Source: Stercorarius parasiticus
Taxonomy: Eukaryota > Chordata > Aves > Charadriiformes > Stercorariidae
Reading direction: 5' to 3'
Assembly: GCA_013396915.1 (NCBI GenBank)
Contig: VWZL01002556.1
Coordinates: 1-64,000, forward strand
DNA length: 64,000 nt
The notes under the pieces were generated by a model, which worked only from the letters and a program-made list of their open reading frames with translations, was not told where the DNA came from and made no database searches. Shown here in pieces: positions 60,101 through 64,000 of this stretch. Each line of letters opens with the position of its first letter. The first letter of the stretch is position 1. A program made the translations under genes and the position numbers.

Positions 60101-62999
60101 CTGGAGCTACTCATTACTAGATTGACTCCAGATTTTGCAGACTTCAGACTCTTGTGGCTGGGAGACTCCAAGCCAACATGACAGAGAAGCCATCCTGCAT
60201 CTCTTCAGCTGCGTGATGAGGTTTCTGCAGCCACCCACCGAGCAAGCCGCTGTCCCTGTCAAAGTAAACAGGTTGTCCTCCCTCTACTAACAAGCTGGAG
60301 GGATCGCTTTGAACCCCCAGCCCATCTGTAGCCCCATGTTTGCCATCGTTTGAAGCAAGCAGCTTGCAGCTGGCCTTGCTGTGGCTGCATGGGGAAAGAA
60401 GGGAGTGCAGCCACCTGGAGGTCTCGATGGGCTGCAGCATATGATGGACAGTTGACAAACATGACCCTTCCCAGCCATTCAGCGCTGAGTCCCAAGGGAT
60501 AGATGTGAGGGTGAGCTGGGGAGGAGAGAGAAGCCAGATGGTTCCATAAGAGGGGCTTGTGATTGAAAAGCACTGTTTTCCTCCAGCATGGTGGAGAAGA
60601 TCACCCAGTATCGCTGCTTTTGAGGTGAAGAAGATATTTCCTTCGGCAGTTTTCTGGCAAGAGCGTGACAGTGGGCTAAAATGCACTTCTCTGACACCCA
60701 TGTGCTTTGGGGACACAAGGTGGCTGATGTACCAACACCAGGGCATGAGCAAGAGCCCACAGCCCATTTCCCTGGCAATGCAGGGACCTGAGCAAGCCTG
60801 TCCAGCTGTAGGCATGTCAAATGGGGTGGTCTGTCCTTCTCTCCTTCCCTTCCCTGCCACCAGCCCCCTCATCCTCCCCAGGGCCAGCACAACACAAGGC
60901 TGTGGGGATTTTCAGCAGGCTCAAGTAGCTGCAGGCATTGGGCTTCACTTGCAGCCACACCAGGATCCCCTCTGCCTGCCGGGGAGCGGTTTTGAAGGCA
61001 GGCAACGGGCAGTGCTTGCACTGCTGCAAAGCACAAAGCTGAGGCTAAGCACGGCTGGAAATATCCAGGCAGGGCACAAGGTGAGCAGGGATCTGGACAG
61101 CCTGGGTGCAGGGGACCCACCAGGTGTCCCATCTGCTGCGTCTCGACTAGGGGAGATCCCATCCCCGTCTCGGCACGGCCGGACCTTCTCAAGGTGATGT
61201 CTTCCAGGCATGACAGCCCAAAGCTTTTGCCCATAATACAAATAGGACAACTTGGACCCCAAACTTGGTCAGTTAAGCATTGCTCAGATTTATGGAGGCG
61301 AGATTTTGAGACAGTTTAATTAATTTATCTGAGGAGCACGATAAGAGGAAGAAACAGGAAAAGTACTTTCAATTTTCCTCCTTTTTTTTTTTTTCTTTTT
61401 CTTTTTTTTTAAATAAGCATGTTCCTGAAAGGCACGTGGGCGGAAGGCATGGGCTTTCCAGACAGGGGAGCTGCCAGAGGAGCACTGGGGACCCTGCGCT
61501 GACCAGGGGACCCTGGGAACCCACAGCACTGATGAATGTCCTCGCCATGAACCGTGGTGAGAGAGGCGACTGTTTCTCGTTAGTCAGGAGGACAAAAGCG
61601 TCCCAGAAAATCACAGGGACACAACCAGCTAGAGAAGCTTTTCGGGTGACTAACTGTCCGTGGATGAGGGGCAAGGGAGGATGAAAGGAGCAAAAAGAGA
61701 GCACATAGACCCAATTTCTCAACTTTGTGACGTAGCAGCAGCGGCTCTTGGACAGAGACAAACTGCGGTAGCCATACAGTTTGTCCCTTACCCTGCTGGT
61801 TTCACCATAGCTGCAGCCCCCGGTCTCTCAGCACCTCAACCACAAAGCCAGAGATCGCCTATAACTTCGGAAAAGTCTCTTGCACTGATACCTCCTGATT
61901 TATTACTGCAGCTGCCCCGGAGCGACAGTGCCCTCCTGAAGAAATGCTTGGGCTGCAGTGGCACCACTGGAACATCACTGCCTGTGCTGACAGACTGTGT
62001 GCGCGCTCCCTCGCATGCTTTCGAGCCAGGCCAGCTAGCGCCGAGCTAAGTGTGTGAGGGTGAGCAGGGTCAGGGACCATCCTCGAGGGATGGGGAATGC
62101 GGCCACTGCGTCTGGGGACGAGAGAGCTTGGCCCCAGGCTGCTCCCTGCCAGCTGGCCGAGGTGCCTGGTGGCCTTCCCGCTCACATTTAATCAGCTCAT
62201 CCGGATCCTGCGGTTCCCTCGTTAATCACCAGTGGATGTGGGTCACAACAGGGGTTGAGACAGCCTAGCCAGCTTCCTTCCCCTGCGCGCCCTGCGCATT
62301 CCCTGATTTACACCCTCCTCCCTCTGAAATGTAGGCGTAACTTCGTGCCCCATTCCATTCCCGATGCAGACGTCAGCATCCCATTGCTTTTCCCCCTGGA
62401 AGACAGCTCTGGCCCCCTGTCACCCAAGGAGCTCTGCCCCCAGCCCCAGGGCATGCCCTGTGTGGGAACCTCCTGCCCCATGACGCTCTCGGCCCCTTGC
62501 CCCTCAGCCCTCGGGGCGAGGCCAAGGCTTTTACAAACGCTTTCCAAGCAGCTCCATTAATTTCCCCTGTTCCATCTCCTTCAGAGCTGGCAGAAGAGCA
62601 CATTGGGATAAGTCCGAATCCAGAAGCAAATGTTAGAAATTGGCTTCATTTCTTATGTGAGTTTGTCCAACTCCTCAGGCTCTTTGGTCCCGCTTTTCTC
62701 CATCGGCTCCAAGAGCCTTGTGCTCCAAGCAGGTCCTTGACAAGATCAACTTGTCTCCATGCTCAGACAGGGCACCGGAGGCTGCCTGGATCAAAGCAGG
62801 CTTTCACACCACTAAGCATCAGGCAGTCATTTTCTCCAGCCTTCTCTCATCCCTCCTTCAGGCTCCCTCTGGCCAAGACCATTTTCAGCTGCTGATCTCC
62901 CCAGTCTCCTCCCATTGCCTTCATGGACTCATAAATCCATCTCATGGACTTACAAACCAAACTAGGTCTCAAGTTCAACCTCCCATCCAAAGCAGAGAC
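57187..62999. other. Intergenic DNA, no gene seen
   Basis: No supported gene or RNA. A long T-rich tract lies at 61378-61411. A minus-strand frame of 248 codons (60144-60890) lacks any domain or splice structure. Confidence 0.5.
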
Positions 63000-63009
63000 A
63001 GCGGTGGGA

Positions 63010-63405
63010 TATAAGCAGGTTGCACAGGACTTTGCCCAACTGCATCTTGACAGCCTCCAAGGCTGGAGATCCTACCACCTCTCCAGATCTCTCTTCAAAG
63101 ATGTGGCTGTCCCTGTAGAGAAAAAATTCCCCATGCTACAAGCTAGATCATTCTCATCCTCCCATGCACCTCCATTAAAAGCCTGTCTCTGACTTCTCAA
63201 TAATCTCCCCACAGATGTTGGGACATGTCTCCCCAAAGCTATCTCTTCTCAAGGCTGGACAAGCCCAGCTCCTCCAGCCTCTCCTCACCAGGCAGATTTC
63301 AGTCCCTGACATTTCAGTGGCCCCCGCTGAACTCCATTTACCAATGTCTTTCTTGTACTGGGGAGCCCAAACCTGTACGCAGTACCCAGATGTCATGTAA
63401 TGAGT
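63010..63405 (-). mobile_element. CR1 relic (minus orientation)
   Basis: The plus strand carries the reverse of the CR1 3' coding region: CATCTTGACAGCCTCCAAGG, AAGGCTGGACAAGCCCAGCT and TTCTTGTACTGGGGAGCCCA. On the minus strand the pieces encode fragments like YKKDIGKW and RLEELGL. Many substitutions and gaps show it is old. Confidence 0.75.
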
Positions 63406-64000
63406 GATAATTGGAGGATAATAATTTCCTGAGGTCAGAAGGAAAGAGATGAGTCTTTCTGCCTTTCAGCAGCCCAGGTGCATTGCCAAAACCATTGCTC
63501 TGGCTGCCTTGAAGTGATGATCAGCTCCTGTGTGCACTAAGAACCCATGGGTGATGCCCAGCCCAGCACCAGCCCCGTGATTCTGCATTGTCCAAAACCT
63601 CACAGGACAATGCAGTGGAGGAGGCCTTTGGCAAACAACAGATCTGGAAAAGAAACAGGTTCCCCAGCTCTTTGGATGTCTATGGGAACGCAGCAGCTGC
63701 AGGATGCATTTTCCACAGACTCACAAAGCCTACGGCCAGAGGGAGCCATCAGATCAGTTTCTCACAGCCCTGAGCCTCACTGGTGGATGCGTAAGCTGCC
63801 TGGTCCTTGCAATGTTTTGGCTCCTTGCTTCTCTCCTCCTGCCTGCAGATTCTATCTATACCCATTTAATATTCATTTCCCATCATGCTGAATGTTATCA
63901 AGTCCAGAACAGGTCCCAGAGGAACAGGCTGGCAGGTGTCACTTCCCTACAGATGGCTACTGGTGCCCAGGGTCACACAGGCTGTCCCAAATCACCTCCT
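63406..64000. other. Intergenic DNA at window edge
   Basis: Nothing recognisable. Part of it (63810-63960) could be further old repeat, but I cannot name it. Confidence 0.4.

Noticed and set aside
60144..60890. 248-codon minus-strand frame
   Set aside because: No domain, no splice sites around it, and composition like the surrounding DNA.

Overview
The window reads as bird nuclear DNA. CR1 retrotransposon tails end in the usual avian ATTCTATGATTCT motif, there is an avian-type endogenous retrovirus with its long terminal repeat (LTR), and the genes are split by short introns with GT/AG ends. The only genes I can support are an immune cluster: IL11RA on the plus strand, then CCL19 and CCL21 on the minus strand. 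Humans carry the same genes on chromosome 9p13; in birds this block is normally on chromosome Z, so Z linkage here is an inference. All exon coordinates were worked out by hand from reading frame and splice sites.

Layout. 1-5967 is upstream DNA of IL11RA and holds two minisatellites (593-1050 and 4601-5255). 5968-11131 is the IL11RA coding region: 12 exons, 413 codons, with a polyadenylation signal at 11604. 11610-33887 is a desert of about 22 kb with no gene I can support; it contains a 33-bp-unit minisatellite (16556-16866) and a well-preserved CR1 (27515-27966). 34728-37050 is CCL19 (4 exons, 99 codons, minus strand). 37200-44300 is intergenic, with a CR1 relic and an unexplained 322-codon frame. 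45062-46089 is CCL21 (3 exons, 119 codons, minus strand). From 46200 to the end there are CR1 relics, a 1.8-kb internally deleted minus-strand endogenous retrovirus (53305-55086) with a 5-bp target-site duplication, and a pair of repeats on either side of it: a 226-bp inverted repeat that is about 96% identical and a diverged direct repeat of about 235 bp.

How the genes work together. CCL19 and CCL21 are the two ligands of CCR7, which guide dendritic cells and T cells into lymphoid tissue. IL11RA is the ligand-binding receptor chain for IL-11 and signals through gp130. It is a neighbour rather than a pathway partner. The clearest new observation is that both chemokine genes carry the same compact promoter: a GAAANNGAAAG (interferon-response-like) element 13-14 bp upstream of an identical GATAAATAGG TATA box. 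CCL27, which in humans lies between IL11RA and CCL19, was not found. Two N bases (11048, 43137) mark unresolved assembly positions. I found no tRNA, rRNA or CRISPR array.
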